This document shows positions 8,037-16,372 of a DNA stretch of 64,000 nucleotides, one piece after another (position 1 is the first letter of the stretch; the number at the start of each line of letters is the position of its first letter). Position numbers and translations under genes: made by a program. The DNA lies in the NCBI GenBank assembly GCA_943370025.1, contig CALRPI020000003.1, forward strand, positions 65,359 through 129,358. Reading direction: 5' to 3'. This stretch comes from JAAUUE01 sp943370025 (lineage in GTDB: Bacteria > Cyanobacteriota > Cyanobacteriia > Cyanobacteriales > JAAUUE01). A model generated the notes under the pieces. The model searched no databases. It was not told the origin of the DNA and saw only the letters and a list, made by a program, of their open reading frames with translations.

Positions 8037-9818
8037 CTAGGTTGAAATTGCGCCGAGTTGCAGGGCGTAGAGGTTGGCGTAGATGCCCGATCGCTCTATT
8101 AATTGCTGATGGGTTCCCTGTTCGATGATTTCTCCCTGCTGAACGACGAGAACTTGATCGGCTTGGGTGACGGTGCTGAGACGGTGGGCAATGACAAAGC
8201 TGGTGCGGTTCTTCAGGATGCGGGCGATCGCCTCTTGCACCAAGGCTTCAGTACGAGTATCAATACTGCTAGTGGCTTCATCTAAGATCAAAATCCGGGG
8301 ATTCACTAACACCGCTCTGGCAATACTAATTAATTGTCTCTGCCCTTGACTCAAACTCACCCCCCGCTCCCCCACTTGGGTGGCGTAGCCTTGGGGCAGG
8401 CTGGTGATAAATTCATGGACATTAGCCACCTGGGCTGCCGCTTCGATTTCGGCTTGGCTGGAGGTGGTCATGCCAAAGGCAATATTTTCGCCGACGGTGC
8501 CGGTAAAGAGAATATTATCTTGCAAGACAATGCCAATTTGTCGCCGCAGACTGGATTGGGTCACATCCCTGATATCTACTCCGTCAATCCGCACCGTCCC
8601 GCCAGAAACATCGTAGAACCGGAGGATCAGGTTGACAATCGTACTTTTTCCTGCCCCCGTAGCTCCCACTAGGGCAATCATCTGACCGGGATAGGCATGG
8701 AGATTGATCCCTTTGAGAACTAGTTGATCAGCCTTGTAGCCAAAGGTGACGTTGGTAAATTCCACCTCACCCTTAATGGCGGGCATGGTTTGGGCATGAG
8801 GGCGATCGCAGAGAGTAATCGGCTCATCAAGGAGGAGAAAAATCCGTTCCACGGCAGCAAGGGCAGATTGAGCTTGGGTATAAAATTGGCTGAGGATTTG
8901 GATGGGGCGGAAGAACTGCTGAACGTAGAGCAAGAATGCCGTCACTGTCCCCACGGTGGCTGCTCCGGTGACGGCGAGATAACCACCGTAGGCGAGGACT
9001 AAACCTGTTGCTAGGGTATTCAAAAAATCAATGGAAGGCAGGAAGGCAGCAGTGATAGCCACTGCTTGGACGTTGGCATCCCGGTTAGCGGCATTGAGGC
9101 TAGCAAACTCCTCAATATTTAGCTGTACCCGGTTGAAAGCCTGCGCTTCCCGGACGCTGCCAATATCTTCTTCTACCTTGGTGGAGAGGTCGCCGATCGT
9201 CTGCCGTGTCACCCGAAACTTACTCCGGGCGAGGCGGGCAAATAGGCTGGTGGTCATGATCATCAGGGGCACACTGAGATTACTCAGCAAACCCAAGGTG
9301 GGATTAATAATCAGCATAGCGATGACAATTCCCACCAGACTGAAAAAGTTACCCAGCATTTGGGCGATCGTCTGGCCAAATGCTTGATTCACTGTACTGA
9401 CATCATTCAAGAGCCGACTCATCAGGTCTCCAGTTTCACTCTGGTCAAAAAAGCTAATGGGCAGGCTTTGAATTTTGTTAAAGATATCTTGACGCATTTG
9501 GGCGAGGATATTTTGCATCATCCAGCCGACCCGAGAAATCTGGATTCTCACGGCTTGAATGCCAATTAGATAAATCACCACCAACACCCCCAAGATACTC
9601 AGCAAGCCGGGCAGGTCTTTGCCCACGATCAGGTGATCGATCGCCCAACCAATCAAAGCTGGGCCAATGGACTGAGAAAATGCCCCCACCAACACAAAAA
9701 ATATGGTGATGGGTAGATCTAGTTTGTAGGGGACGAAGTAATTAAAAAATCTCCTCAGGGTAGATAGCTGTTGATTAGCTTTTTGTTCTGTAACCACCAT
9801 AGGGGTTGGGCTTCTCAT
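8037..9818 (-). CDS. ABC transporter, fused permease and ATPase (MsbA/BmrA-type exporter)
   Basis: A 593-residue half-transporter. About 320 residues form a six-helix type I exporter domain, including SLPISFFDQSETGDLMSRL, the coupling-helix region seen in such proteins. The nucleotide-binding domain has Walker A GATGAGKST, signature LSQGQRQL (a common variant of LSGGQ), Walker B ILILDEATSSID and the H-loop IAHRLST. It would work as a homodimer in the inner membrane to export a lipid, drug or peptide; the substrate cannot be deduced. It stands alone between convergent and same-strand neighbours. Confidence 0.94.
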   Translation of the reverse strand: MRSPTPMVVTEQKANQQLSTLRRFFNYFVPYKLDLPITIFFVLVGAFSQSIGPALIGWAIDHLIVGKDLPGLLSILGVLVVIYLIGIQAVRIQISRVGWMMQNILAQMRQDIFNKIQSLPISFFDQSETGDLMSRLLNDVSTVNQAFGQTIAQMLGNFFSLVGIVIAMLIINPTLGLLSNLSVPLMIMTTSLFARLARSKFRVTRQTIGDLSTKVEEDIGSVREAQAFNRVQLNIEEFASLNAANRDANVQAVAITAAFLPSIDFLNTLATGLVLAYGGYLAVTGAATVGTVTAFLLYVQQFFRPIQILSQFYTQAQSALAAVERIFLLLDEPITLCDRPHAQTMPAIKGEVEFTNVTFGYKADQLVLKGINLHAYPGQMIALVGATGAGKSTIVNLILRFYDVSGGTVRIDGVDIRDVTQSSLRRQIGIVLQDNILFTGTVGENIAFGMTTSSQAEIEAAAQVANVHEFITSLPQGYATQVGERGVSLSQGQRQLISIARAVLVNPRILILDEATSSIDTRTEALVQEAIARILKNRTSFVIAHRLSTVTQADQVLVVQQGEIIEQGTHQQLIERSGIYANLYALQLGAIST

Positions 9819-9914
9819 AGTTATTCTTTTCCTAGCTCCTTTACCAAGATGGTTGTTAAAGGATTGTTCTCCACCTTCAGGAGTTACCCAAATTTTGCCA
9901 TTAACCTTTTTAGT

Positions 9915-10811
9915 CTAATGGATCTGACTAACTATCATCTGCCAGTTAGTAGCTAACGTGGCTCCGGGTTCTAAGGTGGTGAGGTTGGTTTTGGTGTTAA
10001 GGGCATTCCGGGCAGCACTCCACGGCTCTAGGCAATAGAAATTCTTTTCTTTAACAGTCCAAAACACCAAGTGGCGATAGAAGTTTTTGCCAACAGTTGG
10101 ATTGGCATCGTCCATTTCGAGGGTCATTTGTAAGCCCTGAGCATGGTCTTTGACTACGGCAGTATTACTTTGGAGCTGGCGAAATATGACATCAATTTCT
10201 GGTGCAGATAGGTCAAATTCCCCTTGAAAAGAGAAGGTCAAATGATTTTGATGATCTTCGTAAGCAGAACTGGGAATCTGAAACTCTAGCTGGGTTTTAT
10301 CAGGAGCCGCAAAGTAGGGATGGAATCCCAAACTGAAGGGCATGGGAGATGAAGATTGATTCGTGACTTTGGAGGCGATCGCTAACTTGCCCCCCCGTAG
10401 GCTGTAGGTAAATTCCAGTTGAAAATCGAAGGGATAGGCTAAACGGGTTTGCACATTACTACTCAAGGTCAGAGTCAGGGCAGCAGCATTGTCAGTGGAG
10501 TTACTAACCACCGTCCAAGGAAGATTCCGAGCAAAACCATGCTGGGGCAGTTGGTAAATCTTGCCGCCGGAGGTATAGGTTTGGTCGGGCAAGCCACCAC
10601 AGAGAGGAAACAGAATCGGCACTCCTCCCCGGACAGTCAGGGCTGGATCCAGCAACCGCTCTTGGTCTAAATAAAAAATATCTTTTCCCTGCCATTGCCA
10701 TTGAGTAATAATCCCGCCCCGCTCTGGAATTACTGTTACAGCAGATTTTTGAGCCTCATCGGTGAGGGTGTAGGTCAGGTACTGCCCTTGGGTTTGAGTA
10801 ATAGTATACAA
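9915..10811 (-). CDS. Aldose 1-epimerase / hexose-6-phosphate mutarotase family protein
   Basis: A 298-residue beta-sandwich epimerase family protein. Visible marks are the GGVPILFPLCGG strand, QHGFARNLPW (the catalytic His region), LGFHPYF (second conserved His) and the C-terminal NFYCLEPWSA with the Glu expected to act as base. These are closest to the glucose-6-phosphate 1-epimerase (YeaD-like) branch, which interconverts alpha and beta anomers of the sugar phosphate. The start is a TTG at 10811 with AGGAG 8 nt upstream; there is no equally placed ATG. Confidence 0.9.
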   Translation of the reverse strand: MYTITQTQGQYLTYTLTDEAQKSAVTVIPERGGIITQWQWQGKDIFYLDQERLLDPALTVRGGVPILFPLCGGLPDQTYTSGGKIYQLPQHGFARNLPWTVVSNSTDNAAALTLTLSSNVQTRLAYPFDFQLEFTYSLRGGKLAIASKVTNQSSSPMPFSLGFHPYFAAPDKTQLEFQIPSSAYEDHQNHLTFSFQGEFDLSAPEIDVIFRQLQSNTAVVKDHAQGLQMTLEMDDANPTVGKNFYRHLVFWTVKEKNFYCLEPWSAARNALNTKTNLTTLEPGATLATNWQMIVSQIH

Positions 10812-11121
10812 AGTTGTCTCCTATGAAAATATGTATCAGGATTTAAACCCATGATGCCAGAAACCGGGTTTCTCCGTAGACTTATAGCACTTTTCAAGTG
10901 CATAGGGTACAAAGTTTTTCAAAGCGCTGTATAGTCCATCATGCAGCAATTTTTCTGAGAAACTGAATTTCTTTTCGGGATGTTGGCAAAGAAATCTTAA
11001 GATTAGCAATTTCCATTGACTTAACCCCTGAGACCATTCAAAATAAATATATCCAGTGGCGGCATTGGTGAGGCATCTTAATTGAATATGCCTTTTGGGG
11101 TGACATCTACATACTACTACC

Positions 11122-11334
11122 ATGATTAAAAATTTAGTAAAGTCAGCTATGCAAACTGGCTGCTTGAGCGTTGCTTCTGAGGGACTCATGCTCCAAGTTA
11201 TTAATCGCCATGCTTACCAGTCCCAGGACCTAGAGGCTCTGACGGAACTCCAAGCTGCCGTCGACCTAGGCACAGTCCAGCGAGAGGCTCCCCGCTCCGG
11301 TTCTCAGATCTTAGGCAAACCAGCTATATCATAA
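11122..11334 (+). CDS. Small conserved cyanobacterial hypothetical protein
   Basis: A 70-residue protein with an alpha-helical look: MIKNLVKSAMQTGCLSV, then SEGLMLQVINRHAYQSQDLEAL and LQAAVDLGTVQREA. From memory, short proteins of this pattern occur widely in cyanobacteria without assigned function. The opposite-strand frame over the same bases is Cys/His-rich without family features, so I prefer this one. It ends 8 nt from the 3' end of the convergent xseB. Confidence 0.6.
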   Translation: MIKNLVKSAMQTGCLSVASEGLMLQVINRHAYQSQDLEALTELQAAVDLGTVQREAPRSGSQILGKPAIS

Positions 11335-11342
11335 GGCATAAT

Positions 11343-11564
11343 CTAAAAATCATCTTCTGAAGAGTCTTCTAGAGTTTCTAGGAGAAGATTCATTTGTTTT
11401 TGTTGGCGATCGAGGAATTCTTTGCATTGTTGCAGGTGATTGGTGGCGGTAGTAAACTGGGCAAAAACCTCTGACAATTCTAATTCTCCAGACTCGATTT
11501 GATCAATAATTGCCTCAACCTTAGTCACTGTCTCTTCATAATTCCAAGCTTTACTTTTAGCCAT
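11343..11564 (-). CDS. xseB: Exodeoxyribonuclease VII small subunit
   Basis: A 73-residue protein with the XseB fold: WNYEETVTKVEAIIDQIESGELEL is shared in style with the family, followed by an acidic tail. XseB assembles in several copies on the long helix of XseA to make exonuclease VII, which degrades single-stranded DNA. The ATG at 11564 (MAKSKAW) is preferred to an in-frame start four codons upstream. No xseA is present in the window, so the subunits are either unlinked or xseA lies elsewhere. Confidence 0.88.
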   Translation of the reverse strand: MAKSKAWNYEETVTKVEAIIDQIESGELELSEVFAQFTTATNHLQQCKEFLDRQQKQMNLLLETLEDSSEDDF

Positions 11565-11591
11565 GCTCCACCTCAATTACTCTCTCCTACT

Positions 11592-11682
11592 GGACTTACG
11601 CAAAAACCAAAAGCCATTGGTAGGGGCGCAAGGCCTTGTGCCCCTACCAATGGCGGCTAACACCAGAATTTGCGTAAGTCCT
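11592..11682. repeat. Palindromic repeat family A, copy A2
   Basis: Ends GGACTTACGCAAA and TTTGCGTAAGTCC are inverted repeats. The core is a 16-bp-stem hairpin CCATTGGTAGGGGC / GCCCCTACCAATGG, unlike the core of the other copies. It lies upstream of xseB. Confidence 0.8.
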
Positions 11683-11835
11683 ATCCTATAGCAATCATCC
11701 TACAGCAGTTTTCATTCAAAGAAGACACACTATTAGGACTTAGGCACTATGAGCAAATTATCTAGGATTCTGGAGGTTTTTACAGGCTTCAACAGGTAGA
11801 TTAAGGTATTTGAATTGCTTTGGGCATGTTCTTGT

Positions 11836-12378
11836 CTAGCTAAATGTAATGAATGGAACTGGAACTGCCGCCACCAACCAAACTCCATTCTCTGAATAAT
11901 AAAATGCGTAACCAGATTCGTGCATTTGCAGTGCTGCAACCACTAAAACAATAGGTTTCCCATGACGCTGACCTACTTTTATTGCAGTGGCGTGATCTGC
12001 CGATAGGTGAACATGCTGCCGACTACCAGGCAATAGCCCTTGTTGTTTTATAGACTCAAGAAACCTAGTTGCAGTACCGTGATATAAAAACTCTGGTGGC
12101 GTTACGACTGGAAGCTCTAGGTCAACCACAACTGAATGCCCTTGACTAGCCCGGATTTTTGAGCCATCGGTGCTAAATGCAAACCGTTTTTTATCGTTGG
12201 TTAGGACAACTTCCTGCAAAAGCTCTGGAGTAAGGGGGCGCTTGTGTTTGTTTGCGAGTTCTATTAATTCCGCCACATTAGCCCAGCCAGCATCATCCAG
12301 TGATAGCCCAATGACTTCGGGTTGATGCCGCAAAACCAAGCTCAAAAACTTACTGGTTGATTCGAGACGCTTGCTCAT
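11836..12378 (-). CDS. kptA: RNA 2'-phosphotransferase (KptA/Tpt1 family)
   Basis: A 180-residue Tpt1/KptA protein, which moves a 2'-phosphate from RNA to NAD+ to give ADP-ribose 1'',2''-cyclic phosphate. Family marks are LSLVLRHQPE at the N-terminus, LSLDDAGW, LYHGTATRFLESI, the LLPGSRQHVHLS motif and GVWLVAAVP near the end. The start is the ATG at 12378 (MSKRLES); an upstream TTG would add 20 unlike residues. Bacteria lack the tRNA splicing pathway used by yeast Tpt1, so the natural substrate is unclear. It forms a same-strand group with the acetyltransferase and DUF1993 genes. Confidence 0.93.
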   Translation of the reverse strand: MSKRLESTSKFLSLVLRHQPEVIGLSLDDAGWANVAELIELANKHKRPLTPELLQEVVLTNDKKRFAFSTDGSKIRASQGHSVVVDLELPVVTPPEFLYHGTATRFLESIKQQGLLPGSRQHVHLSADHATAIKVGQRHGKPIVLVVAALQMHESGYAFYYSENGVWLVAAVPVPFITFS

Positions 12379-12480
12379 AGGTGGGATGTTGCTGTAATTT
12401 GCAAGAGGTCTAATAATTTCAAAGCTACTCAGCCTCAAATTCTAACAGAAAGTTTCTTGTCGCGCCCGCATCAGTATCGC

Positions 12481-12951
12481 CTACACAATAGGAATATCGA
12501 AATGAAGAACTTCTTCACGTGCTCCAAGCTTCGTGTAGAGTGCGATCGCCGGGTCATCCTCAATGTCTGCCTGTACAAAAATAACATAGGCTGCTCGCGC
12601 TACAGCAATCTTCTTTAATTCTTGGATTAATGCAGTGGCAATGCCTTTGCGTCGATACGCTGCGGCTACAGCCAGATCGTAAATATAGATTTCACTGCGC
12701 TCCTGCTCAAACTTTTGAAGTTCGTAAGCAGTTAGCCCTCCGACTACTAATCCATTTTTTAACGCTGCAAGCGCAATGAAATAATCACTACTTAGCAAAC
12801 GCTTGAGATAAGCAGCACTTGGGCGAGACGAGCTATAGGTATCAACTTCGTCAAAAGCTTCACCAAATGTAGCTAATAAGCCTTCCATAAGTGTAAGGTC
12901 TTGGTCGTTAGCAGAAAGTTGATAAATGATAATTGGCTCAGAAGATGACAT
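12481..12951 (-). CDS. GNAT acetyltransferase resembling aminoglycoside 3-N-acetyltransferase AAC(3)-I
   Basis: A 156-residue GNAT protein. It carries, in order, FGEAFDEVDTYSS, YLKRLLSSDYFIALAA, KFEQERSEIYIYDLAV, RRKGIATALI (the acetyl-CoA pyrophosphate loop) and YVIFVQADIEDDPAIALYTK, ending REEVLHFDI. From memory these blocks track the AAC(3)-I (aacC1/gentamicin resistance) family closely along its whole length. That family acetylates the 3-amino group of gentamicin-like aminoglycosides. Here it sits on a chromosome without an integron, so a native acetyl-acceptor is equally possible. No attC-like site was found beside it. Confidence 0.85.
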   Translation of the reverse strand: MSSSEPIIIYQLSANDQDLTLMEGLLATFGEAFDEVDTYSSSRPSAAYLKRLLSSDYFIALAALKNGLVVGGLTAYELQKFEQERSEIYIYDLAVAAAYRRKGIATALIQELKKIAVARAAYVIFVQADIEDDPAIALYTKLGAREEVLHFDIPIV

Positions 12952-13076
12952 TTTTTAGTTGGGAAGAAATAGGAAAGTATTAGGCTAAAGTGAATCATGA
13001 ATAGTGACTAAAATGATCGAAATTGGTTACCTTAAACTTACAAATAGAGAGTTATTTTGTTTGCTTAATTTCAGCA

Positions 13077-13598
13077 TTATGAATCACCTTGGTGTTTTAT
13101 AAAAGGTACTAAATGCATCATAAAGTCGCGCTTACCTACTGGTGCTCCTGCCATACGCAGAATATTGTATGCCGTTGTTATATGGAAATAAAAGTTGGGC
13201 ATCAGAAAATCATTTACATAGGAAAGTCCAGATAATTCTATGTATAGCTGCCCAACATCGAGCCGATGGGGTTCTGACAGCTTGGAATCATCAACATTGA
13301 TACTTGCCAACAACTCCTTTGTAGATGAAATATGACCGCGCGCCTCAGCTAGAGATGCGACATCGGGGTTTAAGTTGTTTTCCGACTGTCCTAAGCACCA
13401 CAAGGCAAAGTTTCGGGGCTGATTGCAAACAAATACTATTTGAGTGCTGAAAGGCAACATATCGGACGCTATCCGACGATGCAATAGAGACTCTACATCG
13501 TCTGCAAAATGACTCTCGGCAATATCTAAAAGATGACTCAATGTATCGAGCCTAGAACTGAAGATATTTTGTAGTGCGATGATCTTCTGATTTTCCAT
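13077..13598 (-). CDS. DUF1993 family protein (DinB-like helical bundle)
   Basis: A 173-residue protein with the DUF1993 pattern: LDTLSHLLDIAESHF, a conserved LHRRIASDMLPFSTQI segment, and the C-terminal FLMPNFYFHITTAYNILR and GAPVGKRDF blocks. The family is related to DinB-like four-helix bundles and has no proven role. It is encoded on the same strand as the AAC(3)-I-like gene, 125 nt upstream of it. Confidence 0.88.
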   Translation of the reverse strand: MENQKIIALQNIFSSRLDTLSHLLDIAESHFADDVESLLHRRIASDMLPFSTQIVFVCNQPRNFALWCLGQSENNLNPDVASLAEARGHISSTKELLASINVDDSKLSEPHRLDVGQLYIELSGLSYVNDFLMPNFYFHITTAYNILRMAGAPVGKRDFMMHLVPFIKHQGDS

Positions 13599-13715
13599 AG
13601 GATTTTTAAAAACACAACTTGTAGAGCATAATTAGTAATTGTACGGCAACTGCGGTTTAACCACTAGATTCAAAGATAAATATCGCCTATTTTTCTATCC
13701 AAAATTAAAACAATT

Positions 13716-13902
13716 GAAGGGGCGATTGTGGCAACCACAGCTACGATCGCTAAGATGGCGGAGAGGAGCAAACCGGAAGTTTTTAGTTTTCCTTTGTTAA
13801 CTCAACCTAGGGCGATGCGATCTGGTAGGCTCAGGAAATATCTGAAATCTGCTCTTGCCAAAGCGGTTTTAGGTAGGTCAGAATTGCTTAAAGAGGTGTA
13901 GC
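13716..13902 (+). pseudogene. Decayed gene segment, copy 1 of a local duplication
   Basis: An open frame without a convincing start reads through ATIAKMAERSKPEVFSFP and then SALAKAVLGRSELLKEV before a TAG. Both blocks recur in the second decayed segment at 14417-14584 (TLAKVLLEKLKVLKEVW and SIAKVAERSKPEVLGFP) but in the opposite order. The TAG falls where the other copy has TGG (Trp). I do not recognise the parent family; the flanking gene suggests a toxin-antitoxin locus. Confidence 0.5.
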
Positions 13903-14078
13903 AGGCGCTCGATCGCATTTCTAATGAGACACTAATAGGTGAGGATTGCGTGTATGGGGGCGGGTTGCATAAACTGGAATGAAACCCCAAAACTCGGTTT
14001 CTCTAAACTATTTTATAATGAAAACAACGGAATTGTAGATTTAAAAATTTTGTAAATACACATTGCTCGGAGGTTTTC

Positions 14079-14345
14079 ATGCTGAGTATAGAATTAGATA
14101 AAGAAACGGAAGCGTATTTAGTAGAAATTTTGGGAAGGGAAAAAACTACCCACGATCAATTGATTAAACGCTTGGTTAAAGAATGTTGGTTAAGTTTACA
14201 ACCGCACCAAACTATTGTCGAAAGATTGGGAGGACATCCCGAACATCTGTTAGAAGATGCGTCACCTGATTTATCAGAAAGAGCAAATCGGAAGCAAGCG
14301 ATCGCTAATTATTTGCAGAAAAAATATCCTCAATACGATCTGTAA
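14079..14345 (+). CDS. Small antitoxin-like protein
   Basis: An 88-residue protein beginning MLSIELDKETEAYLVEIL, like the ribbon-helix-helix start of many type II antitoxins, then a basic helix and a Pro/Glu-rich tail ending KQAIANYLQKKYPQYDL. GGAGG lies 8 nt before the ATG. The TAA stop overlaps an ATG (TAATG) that opens a broken reading frame, the arrangement of an antitoxin followed by its toxin. The antitoxin role is inferred from size, N-terminal pattern and context only. Confidence 0.6.
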   Translation: MLSIELDKETEAYLVEILGREKTTHDQLIKRLVKECWLSLQPHQTIVERLGGHPEHLLEDASPDLSERANRKQAIANYLQKKYPQYDL

Positions 14346-14494
14346 TGACTTATCATCAGCAATCTTTTGAGCGGGTGTTTAGACCTGAAGATTGAATTGT
14401 GTTGTGTCCTAAACCTACTCTTGCCAAAGTGCTTTTAGAGAAGTTGAAAGTGCTTAAAGAAGTGTGGGAGGCAATCGATCACTTGCCAATGTAA
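14345..14494 (+). pseudogene. Broken partner gene after the antitoxin-like gene
   Basis: From the overlapping ATG the frame reads MTYHQQSFERVFRPED, then TGA, then continues in frame as IVLCPKPTLAKVLLEK and LKVLKEVWEAIDHLPM to TAA. A single TGG to TGA change would explain the interruption. At about 49 codons it is too short for a usual PIN or RelE toxin, so it is probably also internally deleted. A shorter functional peptide cannot be excluded. Confidence 0.5.
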
Positions 14495-14731
14495 TATTGA
14501 CGGGTCGATCGCTAAGGTGGCGGAGAGGAGCAAACCGGAAGTTCTTGGTTTTCCTGTATCAACCCAACCTACAGCGATCGCCCCAGCGTGATCGTATTTC
14601 CCCGTTGATTTAATTCCGTTAGTCGCGCCACTACAGGATGGGCGATCGTACTTATTCATGGGTTCAGATTAAGTTTACCCAGACTATAGAATTGATCGCT
14701 TGCCAGTGTCACTTTTGCGGGTCGATCTCTA
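14417..14731 (+). repeat. Duplicated, rearranged sequence segments
   Basis: The segment GATCGCTAAGGTGGCGGAG with its following 30 bases (14507-14556) repeats 13745-13794 with few changes. The segment around GATCACTTGCCAATGT plus GGGTCGATC (14480-14513) recurs at 14694-14731 as GATCGCTTGCCAGTGT plus GGGTCGATC. At least three decayed copies of one sequence therefore lie within 1 kb. No intact gene was found in 14495-14708. Confidence 0.6.
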
Positions 14732-15092
14732 ATCCTATTAATTGTGTCCACTCTTTCACAACCTTAAGGTGTTTATTCTCTAAAATGAATTTATCAATTG
14801 CTGTATCTCCTTGCTCTTTTAATACAGCAATTACACGTTTCTTGAGATCTGGCTTGGTTGCAATGTTAATATAAGTAACCTGTTCTAGCTCGGTTGCAGT
14901 CGGATTATTTTCTTCAAGTTGTTTCAAAAGTTGCTGAATTTCATTAGCAGCGTCTGCAAGAATTTCCTGTTTATCAGAAATATTGTAATTAGAACCAGTC
15001 ACATTACCTGCTATTGACGAACCTACAAAAGAGTTGTAGATACTACCACTACTCCTTATATTGAAACGTGACGATTCATTATTTATAGACAT
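14709..15092 (-). CDS. Conserved hypothetical protein (NISDKQ-type, cyanobacterial)
   Basis: A 127-residue protein. The N-terminal third is Ser/Asn/Gly-rich (SSGSIYNSFVGSSIAG), then comes YNISDKQEILADAANEIQQLL, a helix often seen in cyanobacterial proteins associated with signalling or NACHT-type genes, and a helical C-terminal half with KKRVIAVLKEQGDTAIDKF. No catalytic motif is visible. It lies 50 nt downstream of the 295-residue membrane protein gene and may be cotranscribed with it. Function unknown. Confidence 0.7.
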   Translation of the reverse strand: MSINNESSRFNIRSSGSIYNSFVGSSIAGNVTGSNYNISDKQEILADAANEIQQLLKQLEENNPTATELEQVTYINIATKPDLKKRVIAVLKEQGDTAIDKFILENKHLKVVKEWTQLIGLEIDPQK

Positions 15093-15142
15093 AATTCAAT
15101 TTCTCCTATAAAAAGATGGCATGAGACATTAAGAATTGAAAA

Positions 15143-16030
15143 TCATTTTTTATTTGAGTAAAGGCGATCAATACTATTTGCAGATAAAACTTGATTGGGC
15201 TTCTCATTTTCATCTAAAGGTATCCAAATCGGTAAACTAGAGGTGGTATTAATACTTTTTTCATATAGTCTGTAGTGAGTTTCTTGCTTAAGAGTAAAGG
15301 AAGTCTTATATTCTAAGTTCGGCTTTTCTGTGTTGCCTGTCCAGCCGTAAATTCTCAGTTCGTAGTTACTAGCTTGAACGTCAAACTGTTTTCCTCCCTC
15401 TTCAGGACTCCAGTCAAAGCGAATTATCTTGTTCACAGAAGAACGTCCTTCCACAGGGATAGGTTGAGCTAGATCTTCATCCTCAAAGGATCCCCCACTC
15501 CCAATTCTAACAAATGTAGTCCACGCCATGTCATGATAGTCATCATTCCCATGTCTGCTAACCGCTAAACGAATTCTGTGAACTGTGCCACCTTGTGGGC
15601 TCCAGTTGTAAAAGGTGATTGGTATATTGAAACCTACTCCTGCAAAATTATTGCTTGATCCTGCACGAATAGTAGCCGGAACAGAAAAGAATATAATGTT
15701 TCTTCCAAATGAAAGTTTAATCTCCGCTTTCCTGAAATTAGAAAAATAAGCTACAACACCAGATATACCAAGACTCAGTAAAGAAATAACAAGTGTGACT
15801 GGGTTTGTTGCTGGTTCAGAAGTACTGGCAGTACTTCCAAGTGTTGAAGCTGCTTGTGTTGATATAGTGGAAGTAGATGAAGGCACTTGAGCTACAAAAT
15901 CTAATAATGCTGATTGCTTATTTTCAGGGAATAATCTCTTTTCCGATATCTGACCTAGCGAGGGATTTGGCATTATCAGAAAAATAAAAATAGTACAAAT
16001 CTTTAATAATCTAGTTTGTATCTTACTCAT
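15143..16030 (-). CDS. Secreted/membrane protein of unknown function
   Basis: A 295-residue protein with a signal peptide (LLKICTIFIFLIM, probable cut near SLGQ), a Ser/Thr-rich linker, a membrane segment around residues 75-97 (VTLVISLLSLGISGVVAYF) and about 190 residues of beta-rich sequence. The last part resembles a jelly-roll in rhythm but shows no family motif I can name. An alternative is that the first hydrophobic stretch is also a transmembrane helix, giving a hairpin anchor. It is the first gene of a probable two-gene unit with the NISDKQ-type protein. Confidence 0.7.
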   Translation of the reverse strand: MSKIQTRLLKICTIFIFLIMPNPSLGQISEKRLFPENKQSALLDFVAQVPSSTSTISTQAASTLGSTASTSEPATNPVTLVISLLSLGISGVVAYFSNFRKAEIKLSFGRNIIFFSVPATIRAGSSNNFAGVGFNIPITFYNWSPQGGTVHRIRLAVSRHGNDDYHDMAWTTFVRIGSGGSFEDEDLAQPIPVEGRSSVNKIIRFDWSPEEGGKQFDVQASNYELRIYGWTGNTEKPNLEYKTSFTLKQETHYRLYEKSINTTSSLPIWIPLDENEKPNQVLSANSIDRLYSNKK

Positions 16031-16372
16031 TCTGTAATTCCTTCATCAGGATTAATTGCTTTAATCTATGGCTTAATAGGTGAAGGTATCTCAAACAGAT
16101 AGCTAAGAACTTAATACCTAGGGGACATATCCTATAACATAAAATCAAGTTTCATCCAAATACCGCCAAGAGGGAATATGCTTAACCATCGACACTATGG
16201 TTTATGTAATTTATTAACCAAAGACCAAGCGGTCTAACTACGTAGTTATGCCGCAACTACAATTTAATTACTACATCAAGAATAAATTACCACAGATTAC
16301 CACTCTAGGTCAATTACGATCGCCCCAACCATATCTCCTAAAAAACTTTCTAAAGATGCCATAAATACAACC
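16031..16372. other. Intergenic stretch without a recognised gene
   Basis: 342 nt of AT-rich sequence between the 295-residue membrane protein gene and the MacB-type ATPase gene. It contains a short palindrome ACTACGTAGT near 16239 and a CCAAGCGGTC motif. I see no RNA gene, no long ORF and no member of the dispersed repeat families. Confidence 0.5.

Noticed and set aside
10836..11189. A 117-residue minus-strand frame overlapping the small conserved gene at 11122
   Set aside because: Composition is Cys/His/Lys-rich without any family pattern and it covers intergenic sequence; the plus-strand gene has a recognisable conserved pattern.
12440..13080. An attC-like recombination site beside the AAC(3)-I-like gene
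   Set aside because: I looked for inverse core sites RYYYAAC/GTTRRRY with paired arms on both sides; TTCTAAC near 12441 does not fit the consensus and has no partner, so there is no support for an integron cassette.
13802..13990. A 62-residue minus-strand frame in the decayed segment
   Set aside because: The plus strand shows the duplicated, once-coding blocks; the minus-strand frame shows no family pattern.
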